Part shown: positions 40,716 through 55,000 of the stretch, piece after piece | How positions within the stretch are numbered: position 1 is the stretch's first letter | Layout of the letters: every line of letters begins with the position of its first letter | DNA from: Pardosa pseudoannulata | Taxonomy: Eukaryota; Arthropoda; Arachnida; Araneae; Lycosidae | DNA length: 64,000 nucleotides | Direction: 5' to 3' | Assembly: GCA_032207245.1 (NCBI GenBank) | Contig: CM063504.1 | Coordinates: forward strand, 85,820,710 to 85,884,709 | Translations under genes and position numbers: made by a program | The notes under the pieces: model-generated | Told to the model about the DNA's origin: nothing | What the model saw: only the letters and a program-made list of their open reading frames with translations | Database searches by the model: none

Positions 40716-43700
40716 ATGTATGTAAGTAACCTGCAGAAATATTCTTCATCAATTACATAGGAGAAATAGCCCATATTTTTTATTGCCAGGGCTTGCTTGG
40801 CAATGCAACTCAGCTGCAGTCATGGCATCCCAAAGTCCAGCATTATGGAACTTCACATTTATTGAGGAACAAAACATATCAATCTAATCTTTGTCTTTAC
40901 AGTGCAACAGCTCTCCATAGAATGCTCCAAGTTATATGCATTTGTTGCCAATGTAGGCCCTATAGGGAGTGAGTCACATGATTTTGTTCCCCCAAGACTT
41001 AAGATGTATCTGCACTTTTGGGGAGGTGAGAAGGAATCTTGATCATTTAAGCTAGCTCAAAAACACACAGGCAACAATTTAATTATTGCAGAAGCAATAC
41101 TATTTTCAAGGGAGAGTTGAAAAATATGGCAACTGGACAAAAAATTAGTATTTAATCCAGTGTTAGTTTTGAGAGATGGATAAAAAGAATTTAATTCAAA
41201 GAACACTCCTTTATGTAACATTTTATGGCTGGGAAATTAGATATTAAAAAAATGAGAAGGAAGAAAAAAAGAGAATTTTGTATAGATATTTTAGGGATAG
41301 TAATAATAAATAAATAAATATATATATATATACACACACAAATTACACCTAATAGCAGTTTGCTACTGTTGAATATTATTCAAAGATATTTTGATTTAAA
41401 ATGGATTTATAGATTTAACTGTAAGTTATTGTTTCAGTTAACACATTCTTGACTATTTCAGTTTTAAATTAACTTAAAGCAATCTCCACCCTCCTAAGCT
41501 TTGTCCAAGGTTGAAAATGATGGTGGATTTCCTCTTTCTGAAGCTGCATTGATGTCTAAAATTCTATAAACACACTGTAAAAGTTGATTAAAAAAGATAT
41601 TTGTAAATAATTTTATAGGTGGGGCAAAGTAAACATTCTTCTAAAGTTAGAATACTCAATATCTCCTCTTGTTAATGGGACACATTGAAAAAGCATTTTC
41701 CCTTTTCTAAATTGGTGGTGTTATTTTTCTCTTTTGGTTAGAAATAAATTATCTCCGTCTCCAACAGATTTTGAATTTTAATCTTAAAAAGTACTGTATA
41801 ATGCAAAAGACAGTTAAATTGGTAAGGTGCTGCCTTTCAGTACCATAGTTTACAGGTTTGGTTATTTGAAAAAAAAATCAACTTCAGAATTAAAAGATCG
41901 TTAGGAGTTAGAAATCAACTTTAGGCAGTAAATCCCAGCTTTATTAATCCTTTTTATGAAAGAATTCCATTTCTAGACATGCCAACTACTCTGAAGCAGC
42001 TCTGGAGAAATGAGAAAAATTGGAACTCCGGAAACTTCTCACATTTCTCCAGAAAATAACAAAACTTTTGAACAGCTAAAATATTATTATTCAGCAATTA
42101 AACACAAAGTTTTGCAAAAAATAGTGCTGAATATTAATTATTTTTTTCACACATTGAGAGACAAACTCTAGAATCCCTAATGATAGAAAATGGAGCTATT
42201 TTAATAAGGTTTTTCAGAACAGTGTTTCATATAGCAACTATAAGAAACACTGTTCTGAAAAATAAATTGTCAAAGCTAAAAAAGCTACTCATAAATTTTT
42301 AAATGCATAAATTTTAATTTACCTTTTACAATTTACTATTGTGTAAGTATTTTAAATTTAATTTTAATTTAGAAACCAATAAGATATGTACTTATGTATA
42401 ATCTGTAAGTAGCATGTTAAAATTTCCAACCACGCTGTTGCTCTGGACACAAGTTGCCTGAATGTTGGCATGTCTGCATTGAACTCAAAACCAAAGAACC
42501 AAAAGCACTGTGCATTTGCATTTTGTGGTTAAATATGTTTCCTGTTTATAATACATGTAGATTAATTTTTATTATTAATATTGTTTGAATTGTTCACTGA
42601 TTATTTATGAAACTGATGCAAATATTAATTTTTTAAAAATTAGTCAATGAGTTTCCTATATTAAGATTGAAAATATGATCTGTTTTGAGAATACTTATTG
42701 CACTTTCAATAAAAGTGTGTCTTATTTAATAGGTTGTTCAGCGAGTACTGGATCCTAAAACAGCAGAAAGTGCATCTGCTTTTGTTGGACGTCTTATAAC
42801 AGTATTAATTATCAAAGCTGGAAGTATAATTGGTGATAAGAGTAAGCTTCTGTTAAGGGCAGTTCTTAGCAAAATGCAAATAGTTGAAGCTCTCAGTGTC
42901 AATCAGGTAACAGTTTTACCATTATTCAAATTTTTTTATTTGTGCCATTAATAGCAATACATTGCGATAAACCCCCTGTATTTAATATTTTATTGATTAA
43001 AAACAGTGGGTAAAGAACTCTGAGTTGTAATAGTTTAAACCAATAGTTTCTAAGTTTTTTACTCACATATCCCTTTTTATAGCAAACACCTTGTCCATGA
43101 ATCAAGAAGCGAAATAACTTTATACTATTACGTAACGTTAAAATTACACTTTAACATTTGATTTTTTTTGATAATGATGTTAAAAAAATATAAAGAAAAT
43201 GTATTAATATTTAAAGTAATATCTGTTAAAGTTATTACCTTGTGTTTTAAAATTGTTAAATTATTTTCTATTATTATTAATTAGATGGGGTAAACCTGAT
43301 GGCATGATATGAATTGTTTGAATCTGTGAGTTACAACCGTCAGTGCCATCAAATGCTATTTATTTTTAGGATATTTAATTAAATGTCATACTAAAACAAT
43401 TATGCATGTAGTGTTTTAATAAAACTCTGAATAATGAATAGGGTTTAAAGTATTTCTTTTTTATTAAATAAAATTTTTAAAACTTAAATTCAAGAAAGGA
43501 AATAAATTGCATTAAACATGTTTAAAAGTTTATGTAACTGATGTAAAATATTGAAATTTGCTATGTTAAATGAAGCGTAAATAAAACACTGTTCTCAATA
43601 ATTGCATCTAAAGTATTGTTATTAGTAAATCTCTTTTCAAAATTAATAAATTTTGTCTTATTACCACATGTTTTTAAGGGTTACATTATATCATACAAAG

Positions 43701-46700
43701 TCTCAATTCTGGTATTCCTCAAAATCTAGACTTTTGTTTTACTGGCTTATATATAACTAAAAAAATTATATGTATTTTACAATCTCTGTATTCAGATTGT
43801 TGTCACTATTAACCATTCTTTTTTAACAATTTGGCATTCAGAAGTCTGATTATAATCACATGCTTTAAGAACTCATAGGAAAGTCAGTGTTGCTATCGGT
43901 AACGATTTAAAAAAAACCAACTTCCATACATGTTTAAATTTCTGTATCTTTCTTACAATATATACACAAAATTGTATAAAAAATATTATGTGAGTATCAG
44001 TAACGGTTTGGATTTTTTAAAAATAATCAACTTCCAAAATTCTGCAAATTATGTGTAAAAGTTTCCGTTTCTCCTAGACACTGTACATGACAGGAAAACT
44101 TCTGTCAGATGAAATATTATTTGAAATGATATATCAGATGGTGATGATTAATATCTCAATTATTACTGCTATATATCCATTGCTGCTGTATTAAAGAAAT
44201 ATTGATATAAGTATTATGGTTTATCATTCAACCCTAGTATGGATTTATTTGAAGGGTCCAACACATTTGGTGTTAATTAAGTGAAGAATTCTTGAAATCT
44301 TTGTTTATAGTCAATTTAAAGAGCCCTTAAGAGTTGAATACAAGCAATTCCTTATCTTACTATATGGGATCAGTCAAAAACATTGCTGCCAATTTCTTTA
44401 TTGCTATTTATTTTAAAACTTTTGTAAAAATAGAAATGAGTCACAATATTTATTTTTATATTAAATCTTTCATAAAATTCCCAAAATGTTGGTACACTTC
44501 TCCAAATTTATTTTTATTTACAATATATCCCTTAGTGTCAACACAGACCCCTGAGGTTCTGTAGAACCATTGGATTATACTAATAGAGGAAAATGTTGGA
44601 TGATTATATAAGTGTAACCCTTTGTATTTCAATAATTTTTTCAAATGTTTGATTACATCATATAGCAAGTAAAAATAATCTAAGAATTATTTAAATCATA
44701 ATGATAAAAATTTATGGGGTAAAAGTGTATTTTTTACAAAGAGAAAATGTATTTCTCATAAATATTGTAACTTAGCATACAAATTATCTTTAAAAAGATT
44801 TTAAAACTATTAAAAAAAATCTGCTTCCATCTTTTCAGGTTTTTTTTTTAATTTAAAAAAATCTAAAGTTTTGATAATAATTATCTACCTATGATCAAAT
44901 GATAAATGAAAATTAGACTTAGTATCACCATATAATGGGAATTCTAGGGGTAAATTGTGTTAATTGAACCCAAACGGTCTTTAAAGCTGGATGGGAAATT
45001 CATATTTATTACTTTTTGCTTGTGTTGCAGATATGCAACACAGTGATATAAAGTGTTAAAATTCTTAGAACCTTAGTGTATCTAAATTTTGAAATATAAA
45101 ATATTCTTTCAATTGATTGATTTTACAAATGAAATGAAACAATTTTACTGGAGAAATTTTTATTTTCCAGGTGCTTATAGTTTATTTTAATATTGCTGTT
45201 TTTGACTTGAATTATTTTGTAACCTTTTTAGAGCTTGATTATGGTATTTGCTCACCTTGTAAATCATCAGATTGAGCCTGTAATAGATTTCCTCAGTGGA
45301 GTGCCTGGTCCCACAGGGCAGTCTGCCTTAAATTTTGTTTTGGATATTTGGTGCCAATGTCATGCATTGTTTTATGGAGCTTATGAGAAAAAAGTCAGGT
45401 ATTACTAATTATTGAACTATTTTAATTAACTTTCTACTGAGATATTCAGTTACTAAGAATTGTATGTCTCACACATTCGCACTCATATATACATATGTAT
45501 TTTTATTTATACATGTACACACACAAGAGTGTTGCATGTTATAGTTGTAAAAAAATGCTAAATATGCATAAAGGACCTGATATTTTTTTCCAATGTGGGG
45601 ACACTTGCGTTTATTAAGCACTGGCATCTACGTGCTGCAGATTTTATTGTCATTTTATTATGGGAATACTATACAGATAGCCATCATTCTTCTCTGTTAG
45701 GGAGCAATACAAGTACATCAAAGCCTTACTCAAATATCAAACCAAGCCCATTGGGTGGAAGCACAATATGCTTACCATTATATAATTTGGCTGTTCAGAT
45801 CTGATATTTAAAGGGGGGGGAATTAAAAGTTTTCCTAAAAATCAAAATTTATATTAATTTACATTTTATCATTAACTTACATATATTTAGTGTTTTAAAT
45901 GTGTTCAAATGCTTTAATTCTGTCCCCCCTGCCCCCCCCCAAAAAGGACTTGTGTTTTTGTTAATGAACCTAATTTTTATAACTGTGTTGGCCCTAGAAA
46001 TCCAATTTAGGAATACTCAATGAAATCCTATAAAATGTTAAATTGTTTTTCTAGATCTATTATAATTTTAACTCCAAATGTATATATTAATAGTACATAC
46101 TTTGAAAAAAAAGTTGGTTATCTGACAATTAACATTATCATACTTAATTCTTGAATTAAATGTTTACAGTCATTTAACTTCAAATAGAAAACTGAAGTCA
46201 TATTAATTTATTACTTAACATAATGCTTTCTTTTTAATCTTAAAGAGGCCTTAAGTTTCTCTGTTGTATAAAGCTTCATTTTCGAACTTCTTTCTATTTT
46301 AGCTTATTACATGATTTAGATTATGATTTTCTATATTAATTTTTGAAGTATGGGAGGATTCATTTCTCTTATATATTATTTATAACTAAAAAAAGATCAT
46401 TGTTGAACTCTGAAAATGACCAACCTGATGTAGTTAAAAAAAAAAGTAACCAATCTAGAATTTATTTTTTCTTTGTTGTAGTAGTCCTATTTGAGGTTGT
46501 CAGCATTTCTTTGTTTGCACTAACATTATCCATTTTGTTTGATTATTAATTAGTTTCAGATTATGTTACTGTTTTCTTTATCCTTTCCCCCCCCTCCTAT
46601 AACTTATTATTTTACACGGTTTCCACGCACCTGGAAAGTCAGGGAAAATCATGGATTTAGAAAATGGATTAATTTTGTCATGGAAAGTCATGATTTTCTA

Positions 46701-49256
46701 AGTAAAATGAGTAAAAATCATGGAAAGTCATGGATCTGCTGGGCTACCAATTAAGAATAATCAAGAAATGCCTCTGCAAGCGAATTTCCATTCTGAACGG
46801 AAGCGGCTGCATACTTCTCCCTTTTGTCCATAGCGCTGGACTCCCATTCATCTATATTTTGTACACTGAGACACGTGACATATTACGGCGCCTTAACTGC
46901 GTGGCGAGACAGTTGCTACGGGCTGACCAAGGGGTGTAGTGATCCGATGTGTAGTGTCAGTGTCTCATTACGGGTGATTTGCCGATGGTTGAGAAGAAAA
47001 AAAAAAGTATGCATCGGCCTGTGATGTGACAAAGGAGTGGGAAGAAAGGCAATGATATCGGAATGCCCTAGGCCAAGCCGGTGATCGTGTATAATTTCGT
47101 TATGAGAAGCGAAACCGTTGAAGATACGAGCGTAGAAAAGCATAATCATTAGGGCAGAGTACACTGCACCGGAAGGATCGAATATTTCAATCACAGCAGT
47201 ACGATTCGATCAGTCATCTGTTTTATTCTCTTGTGTTAATGAGGCAAGACCAGGGTAGGCTTCTATCTCACCCATATATTCGGTGTTCTAGATGCCCCCC
47301 CCCCATCCACATTCGTTTCCAAGAATTTGATAAGGGTTGTAAAAAAAAAAAAAAAAACACCCGGGTTTTTGTATTAAAATTGCAGCTTAGGTGAGTTTTA
47401 TTAAATAGTAATATTTCTGAGAGTGGGGAGTATAAAATCCGGGAGTTTTTTTTTTGGGGGGGGGGTGAATTTTTTTCTCAAACTAACAATATTAATATGT
47501 AACATGCATATATATGTTTTTATCTTTTGTTATGCTTGAAGATACACTGTTTAGAAAGCACCAGAAACATTAATTCGTCTCGTAGATGCGCCACAGCAAT
47601 TTCACTCTTATCAGTCCCGCATCGCCTCCACACGATTATTTCCGGTTGATATTGTGAGACCAGCGTTGCGTATGGAGTATCGGAGATAGGAACGTTTTAT
47701 TTTAATTTTTACATGCTAGATTTAATTATTAGATGCCATTGCAGATATCCATAATATTTTTGCTTAAAATGTAAGGAACACAAATCAATGCAAACATCAA
47801 CATGGGTGAAGAGGGGGATCGCCTGGTATAAAATACAAGTTTACATAATATACAAGTAGACGTTATTAAGTATATACCCGTGCAACCCCGTGTATGGAAA
47901 GCTATTATTTACATATACTTTTAAAAAAGAAACTATATTTGAATTTTAATTATGGAAATAGAAAAGCAGGGCACTTTGGGGGGGCGTACTAATAAATTTT
48001 AGAATTAATACAAATTTTATTATAATTAATTTAATTATTTTTGCTTTTAATTTCCAATTAAATGTTATCATAGCTTATATAGCTCACTTTTAAAATATTA
48101 AGGGAGAAATTAGTTAAGTATGGAAGAACTGGTTTTAGAATGGCAAAGCAGCAGTAATAGTGATTGTGATAGCAATGCCATAACAAATATCAGGCTGAAG
48201 AGCAACGCCCTACCCATTTGGCCGGTCGATAGCTAAATGGGTAGGGGACTGCTTTTCGGCACGGAAGTTCATGGGTTTGAATCCCACTGCTGGCATGGAT
48301 GTTCACAGCCGTTTAAAAATTCATACTTTGGAGGAAAAGAGGAAAATCTTTACTGTAAAGAGTTACTAGGAGTTTCAGTAAATAAGATATTTTTAATTTG
48401 AGGCATTAAATTTTGAGATTTATATAGAAATGTTAATAATTATTGATTGTGAGACACTACATATTTTGGCAAAATCATTGCATTGAATTATTTAATTCTA
48501 TTTTTACTTGTCATTTGGCTGAAGTTACTGAGTTTGGTACTTATGCATTATCCCATTGACCATATTGCCAAGTAAAACTTGTTCGCCAAGGAAACTCAAA
48601 ACAAGCAAGCTTAATAGGTGGGTAAATGTATATTATTCTGGTTTTTTCTTAAATTATAGATTAAATTTTTATTAATATAATAATAATAATTATTATTATT
48701 ATTAAAAATTATGATTTTTGTACAAAATATAAGCTTATCTTTAGGATTATTGTATATAAACATTATCGGGTTATTGTGTTTGGCTATTATTCATGGTCAC
48801 CTCGATAATACATAAGTACCCTGAATTCAAATTGGAAATTTTTTGATTGCATTCAGAAAATTGCTATATGATTAAACTTAGGTATGTAGATACAACAATT
48901 TATTTATATATATATGAATTTATAAACATTTATAAAGTATTTTTATCATAAATTCTTGTAATTTCTCTAAAAGCATACATTTTATTTGTATGTACATCAG
49001 AATTTTTATTCGTATATACTTTTAACAAAATATTTTTAAAGTCATGGAAAATGATCTGCTAAAATCAGGGAAAGTCATGGATTTGAAAAATTTTATTTTG
49101 GCGGATACCCTGATTTTAGGAAAACTGTCTTATATTTTCTTGTGTGATCAGTGCTATAATGATGTCACCATATTGCAGGCATAATTTACCAGTCAAATAT
49201 GTGTGTATATATGTATGTATATATACACACGTGTGCACACACACACACACACACAT

Positions 49257-49294
<38 letters not shown>

Positions 49295-52051
49295 AGCTAC
49301 TATCTATATGTGCTTGTATGCATATTTTACCATCAAAATTAAAGGGCAAAAGAAAACATTTGATTAGAATGTAGTAAATCAATTAGTTTTTATTTTCATC
49401 ATTTATTAGCAATTAAAACTAAAATTCTTTATAGTTTTGTATATTTGAATTGTAATTCTTTTTAATTCAGCACATTTGCACTCTCTATTGTACTGCAACA
49501 TGGACTGAAGGGGGATGACCCAAGACTTCAAGCTATTCATGTAAGGGGAGATCAAATATTTAACCACAATGAAGGCCCCAAGACAAGATCCAAATCTTTA
49601 TTAAGTATGAAATTTATTAAAAAGTTATTTTTTAGACAAAACTGTCTCAATAGTTAAACATTTTATTCCATTGTTTGCTGTCACTATTTTGCATTTGAAT
49701 TTGTTCTTCTTTTTCCAGATCCTGATCAGTGGACTACTATACCTCTTTTTGTAAAAATTTATAAGTTATTATTAAATGAACTTTCAATTATTTGTGACCA
49801 AGGTTTAGATAATCAAGATGAAGAAGATACCTCTGATGTAAGAAAATTTTAAGATCATTTTATTACTTTGTGTTATTGAAAATTCAGTTAAAGTTATTAA
49901 TATGTTTAATTTTAAAAGTAAATGTATTCATTTTAAAATTGTCAATTTGTCAATTCATGCTTTGCCATTTTGGATGTTTTTAGAGGAATTTACTAGGAGT
50001 TGATTGAGAACAATTTGTTGCATAACACAAACACAATCTTTTTTTACCACATATTATATGTAACTAGCCTATAGCTTGTCATATGACAGAATCAGTAAAA
50101 TTTTTAATTTTCCAGAATTGTAAAGTACCCTATGTGGCAGGTAAAAAAATGGTTTGTTTTTGGCTGAGAATTATCTTTCAACAAAAATAATCGATTAAAA
50201 TTATCACATATCTACGCAATCTATTATTTAAGCCAAATATAAAAGAAAATTATTTATGTAATATAGTGATAAAACATATGGAAATAATGCAGATGATATT
50301 TAAATGATTTAAATAAATTATTAAATGAGATGATTAAAGAAATGACCTCATAATGCTAGAAAAAAATTATTAATTTTACCTATTTATTATGTGATAAATG
50401 GATAAATTGAATCGCCTGCTTTTAAAATGGGACTTGATATAATGGCATTAAACTCTTGAAAAGGGGGACGGGGTGGATTTCGAACGTTTTAAAGACTATG
50501 GTATTTTTCGCTGTGATACGAAGCTTATTCATACCAATTTATTTTATAGAACTGGATCTATAGTGTAGGAAAAGATAAACTTGACTCGCTTTGAATTTTG
50601 CTAACCCTAACACATCAAAAATCCAATATGGATGCTCTATCCCTTCCAGGTCCAACCGCTTCATAAATTCGAGGACAGACGGACAGATAACTTAGGCTAT
50701 CTTAGGCTATTATTACGTTACGAGAAGAAAGTTTAAGGATAGAAAACATGAAATGTTTTTGTAGACAGGGACATTCATACAACAATACAAGAATTTAATA
50801 AAATAAAAATAATTATAATCATAAAACGTTGAAAAAATAATAAAAATATATTTTAAAAATAGTAAAAAACTTTAAAAATAATAAAACAACTTTAGGATTA
50901 AGATTTTAAAAAAAGCAGAAAATATTAAATTAAGCATTTAAAAAAAAATTGGCCGCGTCGAGGACAGAACCGTCAACCGAGAAATACTACGATTAAAATG
51001 GCAGACACTTTACCAAACGGGCTATACCTGAACATGGTAAAAACTAATTAGAGTGTATGATCGTTGAATAAAAGCAGTCCAGAAGTTTAAATATTATGCT
51101 CTGCCCTTTCCATCCTATCAAGAATGAATTTAGTATAGAATAAGAGGAAGAATAAAGCTTGAAATAATAGCATTAAACGCTCGAAAAAGGAGGATGGGGT
51201 GGATTTCGAACTTGCTTTCAATTTTGCTAACCCTAACACATAAAAAATCCAATATGGATGCCTGTATCCATTCCAGGTACAACCACTTCATAAATTTGTG
51301 GGCAGACAACTTAGGCTATTATTATATAGGGGATGAAAGGATTCTAAAAATCCTGAAATTATTGAAAAAAAAAAAATCTGGCTTCAATTGTCCTAAAATA
51401 TGATTATTTTTAATGGAAATTGAGAAATGGCATTGGTTTTTTCACTCATTGCAGCAGATTCATATTTCATCTTTCCAGTGTGTTCTTCAATGAGTGGTAC
51501 ACTACTGTGAAAAATAATAAACCTGCAGTTTTAAATTTTTTTCCTGACATATGAACAAGTTTTTTTCAAAATTGACTGTAATGTGGGAAACAATACCCAG
51601 TACACTGGTTTAATTTCTGTTAGGTGTCATCATGACATATTTTTCTATATGTTTATCTTGTAATGTTTTATAAAGTAAGTTATTCTGTACATGCTACATT
51701 TTATTATTACAGGAAGATATAGAAGGAAGTGAGAATAATGGGGATTGTGCTGGAAATGATATTTTTGCTGCTACCTATGGAAATCTGTTTTCAGGTTAGT
51801 ATATTTGTTGGATTGATTTTTACAAATCTGTAAGACTAATTTGGTTTCACTTAATGAATTAAAAATTTTATATCAACTTGTTTCAAAACATTTTGAAGAA
51901 TGAATAATGATAAGCTTTCTTACTTCCCTCCCCTATATATTTGTAGTTCGATAAACATTTATCAAAAAGAATTTTTTTTTAAACTTCGAATTAAAACATA
52001 TTAAAAAATTTTATGAAAGTATTGTCAAATCCTCAAATTCTGCGGATTTTA

Positions 52052-52088
<37 letters not shown>

Positions 52089-55000
52089 CACATTTATACA
52101 TTTATGTATGTATGTATAAATTAGTTAAGGCTGGATATAATTATACACACACACACACATGTCATGCTTAAGCCTGCTTGTGGGGAAAAAAGGAAATGAC
52201 ATGGAGCTCAGATTTTTAATAAATTCTTCATATTTATCTGTGCATGTCATGCAAATTAGCACCCAGTTTGCTGGAAAAAGAATGAAAGGTATTTTGACTG
52301 TAGACGTTAGTTCATGTGTTTAAGCTATCTCCATTGAATTCATTCTGATATGCTTAATAGGTTCACCACACATCACTCTTTGACATTAATGAGTGTGTTC
52401 CAATTATAGTTAAACTGACCTTAATTTTTCAACTTATGTTTCAAAACTTGATGTATTTATATATTTACTTGGACTCATTGTAAACTTTAAAATGTTATAG
52501 CCATTTATTTATTTACTTTAAAGATATTTTCTTGAGATTATCACAAATTTGTAAATTTGACAATCTTATGCTCATGAAACAGTTCCAGTTATCTTAATCA
52601 CTTAATGCTTTAAAATTAATGCTTTAAACTAATTTAATCGAACTTGAAGGTAGTTTTGTGTGTAGTTAAAAATTATTAGATTTTTTTTTTAAAAAAATAG
52701 TTTGGATAAGCACAGATAATCTTGTTTATTCATGGCAGTTTATTTCACAAACTAAACTCATTATCAGTGTTATTAAAAAAAAATAATTTTAAAATACATT
52801 TAATTTGTATTAATTTCAATTTTTCCCTTATTAAAAATTTATAACCATTCAGTTCTCTTTTTTAAAATATACATATTGTATTAATGTATAACTGAGATGT
52901 ATATTACTGTCTTTAAGAAAGAGAAATACATTGTTCAAATAATCAAAGAAAATTTCATTAAAGTCCAAAAGATTTTAACAAAATAGATTTAGAAGGTAAT
53001 AGATTATATTATTATTATTAATTATTATTATTATTATTATAGATAGATATATTATTGTTATTATTAATAGATTTAGATAATTTAGAAGGTATGAAAATAA
53101 CCAGATGGTTATTTTCATACCTTCCAATTGCTGCAGGCTTTTCTGTAGTTATAAAAAAAAATATACAGTAATTACTGAATGGAGGTTTTGTTAGTGCTAA
53201 AATAATACAAATTTTGTAGCATATTTTCCCAAACAGTGTAACACAGTTTTTATTTTCTAATTTGCATATTTTCCATAAATTTTATTGTACAATCTAAATT
53301 TAAATACCTTTGATTATTAAAAAATAATTATGTTAACTGCTTCTGGTGAATCCATTTACCTTTTACATTTGACGAATTGCGTTACACTTTCTTTTAAGGC
53401 TTTTACTCCTGACAACTTTACAAAGGCTAATTTTTATTTGGCTCTTGGAAGACTAATGGCTGATGCTATGTCAATGCCTGATGTAGGATTTAAAATAGGA
53501 TTTAATTGTTAGAACTGTTGGAAATGTATATATTAAAGTTTGCAAAATATTTAGGGTTATTGCTGTGTAATATGCATTTTATTCACTTTACTGTTACTTT
53601 ATTATCCAATTATTCTTTCTATCTCCCAATATACCATTTTACGTTTTCATTTTATAAAAATATTCTAATTCATATTATAAATTAAGATAATGGTAAATTA
53701 ATGGTACATTGTTGCAACTATTGTAGTATTTTATATAAGCTATAATATTGTGCGTGATGGGACACTGTTAAGGGCTATGAATTAGTGACTAATGTGGAGA
53801 TTATGTATTTTGAGGTGCCTCTTCATTAGTGTAAAAGTAGCTAAGTTTATTATCTATTATGCTGTAATACATTTTGAGCTTTATATTTGTATATTTTAAC
53901 CCGTTTGGGACAGCAGCCTGCAGCAGATAGTGCTCCCTGGGGACAGGAGCTGTTACACGTGAACTGTGTGTACAGGCCGGGGCATTTTCTCCCGCTAAGC
54001 CTAATACTCAATTTTGGAAAGTATACATTAAATAATAATGGATAAAATGTACACTTTACTTAATCAAACCATTTTTAAACATGTGATTAAAGATATAATT
54101 TCAATCATAACAGTAAAAATATAGATATAGTGTATTTTACTATAACTAAAAGTACCCAAATTAAACACTAAATGTGGATACAAAATATAAAAACACATTA
54201 AAAATATTTACACTTAACATTATAAAATACTTGAAGAATATTGTAATAATTAATATTTCAAAGCCATATGAAAGTTCTCAAAGCACGGATGAGTGCCAAG
54301 ACCGACATTGACCAAGACCGACATTGAAAATTATACATCATTAGAAGTGTCATCTTTTATTGTGCTTTGAGTAAACTACACATCTTATAAGCTTTTTAAC
54401 CTCTTTTTCAGCGCACAATTCAGGAAATTACTTGCAGTACGGTTTTCTTATACACATAAGTATAATTATAATGACACCCAAATAGACATTCATTTCTCCA
54501 AATTTTTTTGATGACTGGACTGTAAATGTGCTTGTTTTATTAGTATATTTCACAGATTTTTTTTGCATAGGAATTAGTTTTAATTTGGATCATGTTTTCA
54601 TTGAAAAACAAATAAAAAGTTTAATTCAGTCTGCATGGGCACTGAAATTTTTTCGTATCAAGTCCCGGTTTCGAAGTAAAATTAATTTTAAGAAGTTCCT
54701 CTTTGTCCGAACTCCATTGACATGGTGAAATCGGAACCAATATATTACTTTATTATTTATCTTCTACTTTAGAATCAAAAGATTTAAAACTACTATATAA
54801 AGAATTCAAATAATTTATACTTGTTTCAGTGTCATCGTCTGGAAGATCCACAGATAGATTATTCATAACTTTAGATATTTCCTCCTCAGAAAGATAACGT
54901 GGTCTTTTAACCATGGCTACAGAAATGATTCTAAAAGGGAAACCTATGCCAGAATATATTCCATAAAATCCCATCCTAAAATAGAATCGAAATTTGATAA

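Noticed and set aside
46730..47194. Open frames in the GC-richer interior of the 2.5-kb transposon
   Set aside because: Overlapping short frames on both strands without a recognisable transposase motif.
53399..53482. Extra exon of IPO9
   Set aside because: Exon 24 ends in phase 1, so inclusion gives a stop within a few codons; exons 24 and 25 already join in frame.
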